From: Cellulomonas sp. C5510
GTDB lineage: Bacteria; Actinomycetota; Actinomycetes; Actinomycetales; Cellulomonadaceae
NCBI RefSeq assembly: GCF_019797765.1
Contig: NZ_CP081862.1
Coordinates: 3,596,001 to 3,660,000, forward strand
DNA: 64,000 bases
Direction of reading: 5' to 3'
Below the pieces are notes generated by a model. That model was given only the letters and a program-made list of their open reading frames with translations, had not been told where the DNA came from and made no database searches. Below, one piece after another: positions 44,892 to 51,888 of this stretch. Both the position numbers and the translations under genes were made by a program. Within the stretch, counting starts at the first letter, position 1. Each line of letters opens with the position of its first letter.

Positions 44892-45082
44892 TCAGCCCGC
44901 CCGGAAGCTGCCGACGAGCGTGCGGAGGTCGGCCGACAGGGCCGCGAGCCACTGCACGGCGTCTCGGCGACGACCGCCGACCCCGTGCCGGCCTCGCCCG
45001 CGCTGGCCGCCTCGAACGTCGCGTTCGGCGTCAGCAGGTTCGTCTGCTGGGCGATGCTGGTGACGGGCTGGGGCGAGCTGCT
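44892..45082 (-). pseudogene. Remnant of a methyl-accepting chemotaxis protein
   Basis: About 190 bases hold three out-of-frame pieces of the receptor signalling domain. One frame reads VTSIAQQTNLL followed by NATFEAASAGEAGTGSAVVAE, the conserved hairpin tip of chemotaxis receptors. A second frame gives VKQLA before it, and a third gives the receptor-like tail LAALSADLRTLVGSFRAG and a stop. The order is right but internal parts and the whole sensor half are missing. The tip resembles the intact receptor at 19606-21213 but is clearly diverged. It abuts the stop of the WYL regulator gene. Confidence 0.65.
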
Positions 45083-46045
45083 TCACGCACCGCCCGCCGC
45101 GGCGCGCACCCGCCGGGCGAGCGCCGCGGTCGCCTCGGCGAAGGCGTCCGGCCCGAGCACCGTGAACGGGGCGTCGAACCGCAGCACCCACGCGAGCAGC
45201 CCGGCCCAGGACCACGAGCCCGCGGTCACCCGGCACGCCGTCGCCGAGACGGGCACCAGCACGCCGTCGCCGAGCCAGGGCGCCACCGCCGCCGCCGGGA
45301 GCTCGAGCAGGACCTCGCCGGTGCACGGCCACCGCCCGGCGGACGCGGGGTCGGACGCGGGGTCGCCGCCCCGGGCGCGGGCGGCGAGGAACGTGACCGC
45401 GTCACCGGTGGGCACAGCGCGCGGGACGAACCGTGCGCCTGCCGGGTGCCGCGGCGTCATCCGGTCCAGCCGGTACGTGCGCCAGCCCGCTGCGTCCGGG
45501 TGCCACGCGAGCAGGTACCACCGTCCGCCACGGGCGACGACGGCGTGGGGCTCCACCCGCACCGGTTCCGCGCGCCCGGCGTAGTCGAACCGCAGCGTCC
45601 GCCGCTCCCAGGTCGCGGCGCTGACGGCCTCCAGGGCCGCGGGGTCGACCCGCTCACGCGGGGGCGATCCGGTGAACCGGATGCCGTCGACGCGGTGCCG
45701 CAGCCGGGACGGCATGACCTGCCGGACGGTCGCCAGGGCGCGCGCGGCCGACTCCTCGACGTCCACACCGCTCGAGGCCACGTGGCGGAGCGCGACGGCG
45801 ACCGCCACCGCCTGCTCGTCGTCGAACAGCATCGGCGGCAGCTCGGACCCCGCGGCGAGCCGGTAGCCGCCGTCGGGGCCGGACGTCGCGGCGACCGTGT
45901 AGCCGAGCTCGCGCAACCGGTCGACGTCGCGCCGGACGGTCCGCGTGGTGACGTCGAGGCGGTCGGCGAGCGCCTGCCCCGGCCAGTCGCGGCGGGACTG
46001 GAGCAACGAGAGCAGGGCGAGCAGGCGTGTGGCGGTCCCGGTCAC
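45083..46045 (-). CDS. WYL domain helix-turn-helix regulator (YafY type)
   Basis: 320 residues from GTG 46045. Winged HTH at about residues 5-60 (ALADRLDVTTRTVRRDVDRL), then a WYL domain whose core is RVEPHAVVARGGRWYLLAWH, and a C-terminal WCX extension. The longer open frame upstream lacks similarity, so the start was set where the HTH begins. Divergent from the VOC protein gene, with the inverted repeat GGACA-N5-TGTCC between them, a common arrangement for this regulator type. Confidence 0.9.
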   Translation of the reverse strand: MTGTATRLLALLSLLQSRRDWPGQALADRLDVTTRTVRRDVDRLRELGYTVAATSGPDGGYRLAAGSELPPMLFDDEQAVAVAVALRHVASSGVDVEESAARALATVRQVMPSRLRHRVDGIRFTGSPPRERVDPAALEAVSAATWERRTLRFDYAGRAEPVRVEPHAVVARGGRWYLLAWHPDAAGWRTYRLDRMTPRHPAGARFVPRAVPTGDAVTFLAARARGGDPASDPASAGRWPCTGEVLLELPAAAVAPWLGDGVLVPVSATACRVTAGSWSWAGLLAWVLRFDAPFTVLGPDAFAEATAALARRVRAAAGGA

Positions 46046-46068
46046 CCGCCCAGTGTGTGCGAGGTCGA

Positions 46069-46083
46069 GGACACGACCTGTCC
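46069..46083. promoter_or_regulatory. Inverted repeat between WYL regulator and VOC genes
   Basis: GGACA (46069-46073) and TGTCC (46079-46083) with a 5-base spacer lie between the divergent starts. Plausible operator for the WYL regulator, controlling itself and the VOC gene. Confidence 0.45.
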
Positions 46084-46152
46084 GCGACGTGGCCCACGGT
46101 GAGGGCACGGGCACCGAGCCGGTGCCCCCGACCGCCACGGAGGACGCACCCG

Positions 46153-46620
46153 ATGACGCTCACGACCACCACCCACCTGAACTTCCGCGGCACGGCCCGC
46201 GAGGCGCTCGAGCACTACCGCTCGGTGCTCGGCGGCAGCCTCACCGCCGCGACGTACGCCGACCTCGGCATGCCGCAGGACGCCCCCGGCGCCGACCGGC
46301 TCGTGTTCGGGCAGCTCGACACCCCGGGCGGCCTGCGGCTCATGGCGTACGACGTCCCCGGCGAGCCCGCCCCAGGCCTGGCCGGGCCGGCGGGCACCAC
46401 CCGGCGCGAGAACGGCCTGACGCTCACCGACCACCCGTTCTTCCTGTCGCTGCGCGGGCAGTCGCTCGCGGAGGTCACCCCGCTGTGGGAGGGCCTCGCC
46501 GCCGGCGGCCGGGTCGTCGAGCCCCTCGCGGCCTCCCCGTGGAGCCCCGGCTTCGGCATGCTCACCGACCGGTACGGGGTGACGTGGGTGGTCGACGTGG
46601 AGGCGCCGCACGCGGGGTGA
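46153..46620 (+). CDS. VOC family protein (PhnB/glyoxalase-like)
   Basis: 155 residues. LNFRGTAREALEHYRSVLGGSL is the typical start of PhnB-type vicinal-oxygen-chelate proteins, and the C-terminal half carries the second beta-alpha-beta-beta-beta module ending in DRYGVTWVVD. Function of this branch is unknown; members are often paired with YafY-type regulators, as here. ATG 46153 chosen because the protein fold starts immediately. Confidence 0.88.
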   Translation: MTLTTTTHLNFRGTAREALEHYRSVLGGSLTAATYADLGMPQDAPGADRLVFGQLDTPGGLRLMAYDVPGEPAPGLAGPAGTTRRENGLTLTDHPFFLSLRGQSLAEVTPLWEGLAAGGRVVEPLAASPWSPGFGMLTDRYGVTWVVDVEAPHAG

Positions 46621-46724
46621 GCCGCGGCACCGGCCGACGCAGCACGTCGCGGCTCGCCCAGGTCCGGGCGAGCCGCGACGCGGATCTGCGGAGTCCCGTT
46701 CTCGGCGCTCGCTCCGCGTCGCCG

Positions 46725-46922
46725 CTAGCTCGCCCGACCCGCTGCGGACGCATCGCGCCGACGCCGACGCCGCGCACGGTCGAGGACCGACACGGCGAGC
46801 GCCCCGACGGCCAGGACGAGCGCGACCCCGAGGTCGAACCGCCCGCCGAGGATCGCGAACACGCCGTACATGACCCAGAACGCCGCCAGCGCGACCAGCG
46901 CCGTGACCACCCTGCTCGACAT
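46725..46922 (-). CDS. Small membrane protein (65 residues)
   Basis: ATG with GGGAGG six bases upstream. Two predicted transmembrane helices (about 4-23 and 28-45) and a strongly basic tail (RARRRRRRD), so both ends are probably cytoplasmic. It lies 28 bases downstream of the gene for the small secreted Cys-containing peptide and is probably co-transcribed. That arrangement and size are compatible with an immunity protein for a bacteriocin, but no family is recognised. Confidence 0.65.
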   Translation of the reverse strand: MSSRVVTALVALAAFWVMYGVFAILGGRFDLGVALVLAVGALAVSVLDRARRRRRRDASAAGRAS

Positions 46923-46950
46923 GGTTCCTCCCACCTCCGGTCCACCGCCG

Positions 46951-47304
46951 CTAGATGAGCCCCGACACGATGACGACACCGGCTGCCGTCACGACACCGC
47001 ACGTCAGGCTGTTGTTCTTGCACCAGTTCTGGGCGGCCGTATACCCCTGCTTGATCGCCGTCCAGACGGGAGACGTCCGGTTTGCCTGCGTCACCGTCAT
47101 CAGAGGCGTCCCGGCGCTGTTGTACAGCCAGTAGGTGCCGGACGGCGTGCAGTCCTTCGGGTTCTTCCCGGTCCGGTCCCGGGTCGTGATCCCGTTGGTG
47201 CAGCGGGCGTAGTTCCCCGCAGCCTCCGCGGGCGGGGCGGTGGCGACGATGCCCCCGAACCCCATCGACGTGGCCACCATCGCAGCCGCCACCCAGCCGA
47301 CCAC
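46951..47304 (-). CDS. Small secreted, cysteine-containing protein (bacteriocin-like candidate)
   Basis: 117 residues from GTG. Signal peptide with hydrophobic core and a probable cleavage after PPAEAA gives a mature chain of about 87 residues. Four cysteines are present: ARC, KDC and a C-terminal pair NWCKNNSLTC, followed by a hydrophobic tail GVVTAAGVVIVSGLI. A basic, Gly/Thr/Ser-rich middle and a membrane-seeking C-terminus with a CX6C loop resemble class II bacteriocins in shape. No YGNGV motif or double-glycine leader is present, so membership is not shown. The next gene encodes a small membrane protein. Confidence 0.6.
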   Translation of the reverse strand: MVGWVAAAMVATSMGFGGIVATAPPAEAAGNYARCTNGITTRDRTGKNPKDCTPSGTYWLYNSAGTPLMTVTQANRTSPVWTAIKQGYTAAQNWCKNNSLTCGVVTAAGVVIVSGLI

Positions 47305-47477
47305 TCTTCTCGTCGTTCCTCCCCTGACTCGCAGCGAGCCGGGAGCGCCAGACGGTCGTCACTCGTGCGCGACCGCGCGGCTGATGACGTCTCCGGCAAG
47401 GACGGTGTCAGCGTCCCGGCTCCCTGAGCACGGGACAAGGTCTCGGCCACCCCGACGGTGCCCACCGCACCTCGCAC

Positions 47478-47501
47478 GATGTACAGAGATGTACGTTGAC
47501 A
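47478..47501. promoter_or_regulatory. Operator-promoter of the Phd-like gene
   Basis: Two copies of GATGTAC (47478-47484 and 47488-47494), 10 bp apart, which also form the inverted repeat GTACA-GAGA-TGTAC. TGTACA cores are known from YefM/Phd operators. A perfect -35 TTGACA follows at 47496-47501. A weak -10 (CAGCAT) at 47520-47525 would place transcription start at about the second ATG (47533). Confidence 0.5.
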
Positions 47502-47523
47502 GCCTCGTCGCGCGCCGCACAGC

Positions 47524-48072
47524 ATGCGCACCATGCAGTCGACCTGGGGCGTGGCCGAGGCCCGGGCGCAGCTCGGGACCGTGCTGGACAGGGCCCGGTC
47601 CGGTCAGGACCAGATCATCACGAGCCGGGGCTCCGCGCCCGTGAGGGTCACGTCCAGCCACACGCCCACGCCGAGCGCGGACTACGTGCACTACCTCCTG
47701 GTCGCCCTCGCGGAGCGCGACGCCGGCACTGTGTTCCTCGCGACGAAGGACGACGCGCGGGCCATCGCGAGCGCGCGGTTCCTCACCGAGACCTCGTCCG
47801 ACGTCCTGGTCTGGGTGTTCGAGGAGTTCGGCCCCGAGTGGTGCGCCGACTACGCCCGGACGATGCTCCTGACGCTCCGGGCGCTGCAGTCCGCGTTCGG
47901 CCTCACGCAGCTCGCCACGCTGCCCGAGGTCGTGGACGGGCTGCGGCGGAGCACGTACAGCTCGCGGCTGGCCGCGATCGTCTCCAGCTCGTCCTTCGCG
48001 CGGGCGCTGCGGTCGAGCGTCGCGACGACGTTCCCCGAGCAGCAGCGGCGAGCGGTGATGGGGGACTACTGA
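47524..48072 (+). CDS. Phd/YefM-like (prevent-host-death) domain protein, orphan
   Basis: 182 residues, or 179 from the second ATG at 47533. The first 45 residues fit the Phd/YefM antitoxin fold: STWGVAEARAQLGTVLDRA, then QIITSRGSAPVRV. The remaining 135 residues form a helical domain of unknown function rich in Ala, Ser and Arg. No toxin gene follows; the next gene is a convergent azoreductase. No Shine-Dalgarno sequence is visible, so a leaderless message is possible. The TGTACA-type repeats upstream suggest autoregulation. Confidence 0.75.
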   Translation: MRTMQSTWGVAEARAQLGTVLDRARSGQDQIITSRGSAPVRVTSSHTPTPSADYVHYLLVALAERDAGTVFLATKDDARAIASARFLTETSSDVLVWVFEEFGPEWCADYARTMLLTLRALQSAFGLTQLATLPEVVDGLRRSTYSSRLAAIVSSSSFARALRSSVATTFPEQQRRAVMGDY

Positions 48073-48112
48073 CCGCGGTGGCAGCCGAGCGGCGCGGGTC
48101 CGCCGAGCCCGG

Positions 48113-48745
48113 TCAGCGCGCCGCGAGCGCCCTCCCCGCGGCCGCGGCCGCGGCCTCGGCCTCCTTCTTCTGCAGCGCGGCCGGCTCCGCGAGGGCGTCG
48201 AGGGCGGGGTTGACGCCGACCAGGGTGAGCTCGCGCTCGACGACCGTGAGGTCCGCGCCCCAGACCTCGCCGAGGATCCGGCGCAGGTAGCCGGTGGCGT
48301 GGTCCCAGCCCTCCTTGGGGGTGCCGGGGCCGTACCCGCCGCCCCGCGTGGTCACGAGCACGACGGGCGTCCCGTCGAGCAGCCGGTCGCCGGGCGCGCC
48401 GCCGGCGATGGCGAGGTCGATCCACGTCTTGACGTGCTGGGAGACGCCCCAGTTGTACAGCGGCAGCGCGAGCACGGCGGCGTCGGCCTCGCGCAGCTCG
48501 GTGGCGAGCTGCTGGGCGAGCGCGACGGCGTCCGCCTGCTCCGGGGTGCGCTGCTCGGGGGCCGTCCAGCCCGCGCCGACGGCGGTCGCCCACGCGTGGG
48601 CGGGCAGCGGGTCCCGGCCGAGGTGGCGGTGCACGACCGTCTCCCCGGGCCGGGAGGCGGTGAGCTCGGCGAGCACGAGGTCGGCGAGCGCGGCGCTCGC
48701 GGAACGGTCGCCCTGGATGGTCGAGTCGACGCGCAGCACGGTCAT
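48113..48745 (-). CDS. azoR: FMN-dependent NADH-azoreductase / flavodoxin-fold quinone reductase
   Basis: 210 residues. VLRVDSTIQGDRSASAALAD is the FMN phosphate-binding start of AzoR proteins, LPLYNWGVSQHVKTWIDLAI the central conserved segment, and TTRGGGYGPGTPKEGWDHATGY the flavin-contacting loop. Reduces azo compounds and quinones using NADH. Divergent from a MarR gene, with two identical palindromes between them, so it is almost certainly repressed by that MarR protein and induced by electrophiles or quinones. Confidence 0.92.
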   Translation of the reverse strand: MTVLRVDSTIQGDRSASAALADLVLAELTASRPGETVVHRHLGRDPLPAHAWATAVGAGWTAPEQRTPEQADAVALAQQLATELREADAAVLALPLYNWGVSQHVKTWIDLAIAGGAPGDRLLDGTPVVLVTTRGGGYGPGTPKEGWDHATGYLRRILGEVWGADLTVVERELTLVGVNPALDALAEPAALQKKEAEAAAAAAGRALAAR

Positions 48746-48767
48746 GGTGGCTCCTGGGATGGGTGTG

Positions 48768-48779
48768 TTGAAACTTCAA
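48768..48779. promoter_or_regulatory. MarR operator 1
   Basis: TTGAAACTTCAA, an inverted repeat TTGAA/TTCAA with a 2-base centre, located 23 bases before the azoreductase start. It lies downstream of the probable -10 TACAGT of that gene. Confidence 0.72.
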
Positions 48780-48787
48780 GTCCGCAC

Positions 48788-48817
48788 ACTGTACGCACGC
48801 TCGCTTTGAAACTTCAA
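48788..48817 (-). promoter_or_regulatory. MarR operator 2 overlapping the azoreductase promoter
   Basis: A second identical TTGAAACTTCAA occupies 48806-48817, 38 bp from the first. On the minus strand its TTGAAG serves as a -35 (48812-48817), with TACAGT as -10 (48788-48793) after 18 bases. The site also lies just before the MarR gene start, so one repressor could control both genes. Confidence 0.68.
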
Positions 48818-48835
48818 CACTCATAGACTCTCCCC

Positions 48836-49351
48836 ATGACGCAGGCGGACCCCGGTGCCACCCCGTGGCTCTCGGGCGAGCAGCTCGAGGACTGGCGCGC
48901 CGTCATGGCGCTGGTCATGACGCTGCCCGCCGTCCTCGACGCCCAGCTCAAGCGGGACTCCGGCATGACGCTGTTCGAGTACCACGTGCTCGCTGCGCTC
49001 TCGGAGAGCCCTCACGAGGAGGCGCCGATGAGCGACCTCGCGCGCCTCTCGCAGAGCTCCCCCTCGCGCCTCTCGCACGCCGTCTCGCGGCTCGAGGACG
49101 CGGGCCTCGTCACCCGCGGGTCGTGCGTCGCGGCCGGGAAGCGGACCAGCGCCCGCCTCACCCCGGCGGGACGGGCCCGCGTCGAGGCCGCGGCACCCGG
49201 CCACGTCCGCGAGGTGCGCCGCGTCGTCGTCGACCTGCTGGGCCCCGAGCGGTTCGCGGCGCTCGGCGACGCCGGCCGCGCGGTCGTGCAGGCCGCCGTG
49301 CCCGAGCTCGCGGCTGTCGTCGCCACGGCCGACGACCGAGCCGGAGCATGA
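48836..49351 (+). CDS. MarR family transcriptional regulator
   Basis: 171 residues. Winged helix domain with TLFEYHVLAALSE, DLARLSQSSPSRLSHAVSRLEDAGLVTR (recognition helix) and the wing KRTSARLTPAGRARV. Dimerising helices at both ends. ATG at 48836; ends overlapping the GNAT gene as ATGA. Divergent from the azoreductase gene and flanked by twin palindromic operators, so it is the likely local repressor of azoR and of its own operon. Confidence 0.93.
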   Translation: MTQADPGATPWLSGEQLEDWRAVMALVMTLPAVLDAQLKRDSGMTLFEYHVLAALSESPHEEAPMSDLARLSQSSPSRLSHAVSRLEDAGLVTRGSCVAAGKRTSARLTPAGRARVEAAAPGHVREVRRVVVDLLGPERFAALGDAGRAVVQAAVPELAAVVATADDRAGA

Positions 49352-49836
49352 CCGCCACCGCGCACCCGCCGTACACGCTCGAGTCGGTGGCCTGGGACGA
49401 CCCGCGGGCGGCGGCGCTGCGCGCGGAGATGGACGCCGAGATGGGCGAGCGGTACGGCGACCTCGGCCCGATGTCCGACGCGGCGCGCGAGGCGCTCGCC
49501 GTCGATCCCGCCACGATCCGGCACGTCGTGCTGGCGGTGGACCACGACGGCACGCCCCTCGGGCACGCCGCGCTGCGCGACCACCACGGCGCGTGGGAGG
49601 TCAAGCGCGTCGTCGTGGCCGCCGGTCACCGCGGCCGCGGGATCGGCCGCGCGGTCATGACGGAGGCCGAGCGGGTGGCCCGCGCCGCCGGCGCCCGGCG
49701 CCTCGTGCTGCAGACCGGGGACCGGCAGCCGGAGGCCGAGGCGCTGTACGTCGCGCTCGGCTGGACGCGCATCCCGACCTACCCGCCGTACGAGGCGCTC
49801 GCCCAGTCCCGCTGCTACGGCAAGCGGCTGGACTGA
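49348..49836 (+). CDS. GNAT family N-acetyltransferase
   Basis: 162 residues. GHAALRDHHGAWEVKRVVVAAGHRGRGIGRAVM carries strands 4-5 and the acetyl-CoA loop (HRGRGIGRA); LVLQTGDRQPEAEALYVALGW and the C-terminal CYGKRL complete the fold. Substrate unknown. Translation is coupled to the MarR gene by an ATGA overlap, so it belongs to that stress-regulated unit. Confidence 0.9.
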   Translation: MTATAHPPYTLESVAWDDPRAAALRAEMDAEMGERYGDLGPMSDAAREALAVDPATIRHVVLAVDHDGTPLGHAALRDHHGAWEVKRVVVAAGHRGRGIGRAVMTEAERVARAAGARRLVLQTGDRQPEAEALYVALGWTRIPTYPPYEALAQSRCYGKRLD

Positions 49837-49859
49837 GCGCGGGGCTGCGCCCAGCGCTC
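49835..49859. terminator. Hairpin between convergent GNAT and GH42 genes
   Basis: GAGCGC-G-GGGC (49835-49845) pairs with GCCC-A-GCGCTC (49849-49859) at 10 of 11 positions around a 3-base loop. It begins at the GNAT stop codon and can end both convergent transcripts. Confidence 0.55.
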
Positions 49860-49878
49860 GCCGAGCGGGCCCGGCACC

Positions 49879-51888
49879 CTACCGCCGCACCACCGCGACG
49901 CCCCCGGCCGCGAGGTCCGGCCCGCCGAGCAGCACGGTCCCCTCGACCCCCCCGAGATCCAGAGTCTCGCCGGACCGGGAGAGCAGGAACCAGAAGTCGC
50001 CTCCGTCACCCCTGCGCCGGGTGAGCTCGACGCACCCGCGCAGGTGCTCCGGCAGCTCCGAGACGACGCCGGCTCGCTCGAGCAGCCCCGCCAGGACCGG
50101 GCCGCGTCCGGCCGCGTCGAGGCGGGTCGACACGTACGCCGCGCTGCCGCGGCCCACGGGGCGCCAGGTGACAGCCGGCCCCTCCAGCACGCCGGGCGCC
50201 GCGTACCGGGCGAGGACCTCGACGTCCGCGGCGATCACGTCGACCGGCTCAGACCAGACCGAGCCGGAGCCGCCGGTGCTGATCGGGAGCGTCTCACCGT
50301 CGGGCAGCGGCCCGAACTCCTCCACGCGGATGCCCAGGAGGTCGCGGAACGCGCCGGGGTAGCCGCCGAGCCACACCCGCTCGGCGTCGTCGACGATGCC
50401 CGAGAAGTACGTCGTCACCAGGTGCCCGCCGCCGCGCACGTAGGCGTCGAGCCGGTCGGCGAGGCGCTGCGGGACCACGTGGAGCACGGGCGCCAGCACC
50501 ATCGCGTACGGCGAGAGGTCGGCGCCGGCGGGCACCACGTCGGCCCGGACGCCGGCGTCCACGAGGGCCGTCCACCAGTCGAGCGCCTCCGCGCGGTACC
50601 GCAGCCGGTCGGTGGGGTGGGAGTCGAGCTCGCTCGCCCACCACGACTCCCAGTCGAACAGGATGGCAACCGGGGCGGTCACGCGGTGGGAGCCCGCGAC
50701 GGCGTCGAGCGCCCGCAGGTCCCGGCCCAGTGACACGACGTCGCGGAACAGACGACTCCGGGAGCCGGCGTGCGGAACCATCCCCGAGTGGTACTTCTCG
50801 GCACCCGCGGAGGACTGCCGCCACTGGAAGAAGCAGACCGCGTCGGCGCCGTGCGCGACGTGCGCGAGGGAGTCCCGCGCCATCTCGCCGGGCCGCTTCG
50901 CGACGTTGACCGGTTGCCAGTTGACCGCACTGGTGGAGTGCTCCATGAGGAACCACGGCAGCCCACCTGCGAGCCCGCCGGTGAGCGACGCGGAGAACGA
51001 CAGCTCGTCGCGCGCCTGCGGCCCCGGGTGGACGTAGTGGTCGTTGGCGACGAGGTCGACCTCCGAGGCCCACGACGCGTAGTCCATGCCGCGGGTCTCG
51101 CCCATGACCATGAAGTTGGTGGTCACCGGCACGTCGGGGGTGTGACGGCGCAGGACCTCCCGCTCGGCGACCAGGTGGTCCCGCAGCGCGTCGGAGGAGA
51201 AGCGCGCGAAGTCCAGCTGCTGACCCGGGTTGGGGTGGGACGCGGCACGGCGCGGTGGCAGGACCTCGTCGAACGAGCCGTAGCGCTGCGACCAGAACGC
51301 CGTGCCCCACGCGTGGTTGAGCGCCTCGACGTCGCCGTACCGGCGGGCGAGCCACGCACGGAAGGCCGCTGCCGCGTCGTCCGAGTAGTCGTGGACGTTG
51401 TGGCAGCCGAGCTCGTTGTTGACGTGCCAGGCGACCAGCGCCGGGTGGTCCGCGTAGCGCTGGGCGAGCTTCTCGGTGAGCGCCAGCGCGTAGCGGCGGA
51501 ACACCGGCGAGGTCGGTCGCCAGTGCTGGCGCGCGCCCTGCGTGAGGACGGCGCCGTCCCGGGTGACGGGCAGCACCTCCGGGTGCGCGGTCGTCAGCCA
51601 GGGCGGCGGCGACGCGGTCGCCGTGGCGAGGTCCACCCCGATGCCGCCGTCGTGCAGCAGGTCCAGCACGTCGTCGAGCCAGCCGAACGTCCACCGGTCG
51701 GCGGCGGGCTGCAGGTGAGCCCAGGAGAAGATGCCCACGGAGACCACGTCGACGCCCGCCTCCTGCATGAGGCGGACGTCCTCGGTCCAGACGTCCCGCG
51801 GCCACTGCTCGGGGTTGTAGTCCGCACCGAAGGAGATGCGGCGCGGGGTCCCGGCCGGTGTGCGCAGCCAGGTCGGGCGGGTGGTCAT
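49879..51888 (-). CDS. Beta-galactosidase (GH42)
   Basis: 669 residues. Family pattern from the N-terminus: SFGADYNPEQWP, then ATATASPPPWLTTAHPE, the acid/base Glu159 in WHVNNELGCHN and the probable nucleophile Glu316 in WFLMEHSTSAVNWQ. A trimerisation domain and C-terminal beta domain follow. No signal peptide: a cytoplasmic enzyme for imported oligosaccharides; GH42 also includes alpha-L-arabinopyranosidases. Start ATG has GGAGGTG seven bases upstream and overlaps the stop of the GH63-like gene (ATGA). Last of three coupled glycosidase genes. Confidence 0.94.
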   Translation of the reverse strand: MTTRPTWLRTPAGTPRRISFGADYNPEQWPRDVWTEDVRLMQEAGVDVVSVGIFSWAHLQPAADRWTFGWLDDVLDLLHDGGIGVDLATATASPPPWLTTAHPEVLPVTRDGAVLTQGARQHWRPTSPVFRRYALALTEKLAQRYADHPALVAWHVNNELGCHNVHDYSDDAAAAFRAWLARRYGDVEALNHAWGTAFWSQRYGSFDEVLPPRRAASHPNPGQQLDFARFSSDALRDHLVAEREVLRRHTPDVPVTTNFMVMGETRGMDYASWASEVDLVANDHYVHPGPQARDELSFSASLTGGLAGGLPWFLMEHSTSAVNWQPVNVAKRPGEMARDSLAHVAHGADAVCFFQWRQSSAGAEKYHSGMVPHAGSRSRLFRDVVSLGRDLRALDAVAGSHRVTAPVAILFDWESWWASELDSHPTDRLRYRAEALDWWTALVDAGVRADVVPAGADLSPYAMVLAPVLHVVPQRLADRLDAYVRGGGHLVTTYFSGIVDDAERVWLGGYPGAFRDLLGIRVEEFGPLPDGETLPISTGGSGSVWSEPVDVIAADVEVLARYAAPGVLEGPAVTWRPVGRGSAAYVSTRLDAAGRGPVLAGLLERAGVVSELPEHLRGCVELTRRRGDGGDFWFLLSRSGETLDLGGVEGTVLLGGPDLAAGGVAVVRR

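Noticed and set aside
47524..48745. Phd-like gene and azoreductase as a toxin-antitoxin pair
   Set aside because: The genes are convergent and the second is a clear flavin reductase with its own MarR control.
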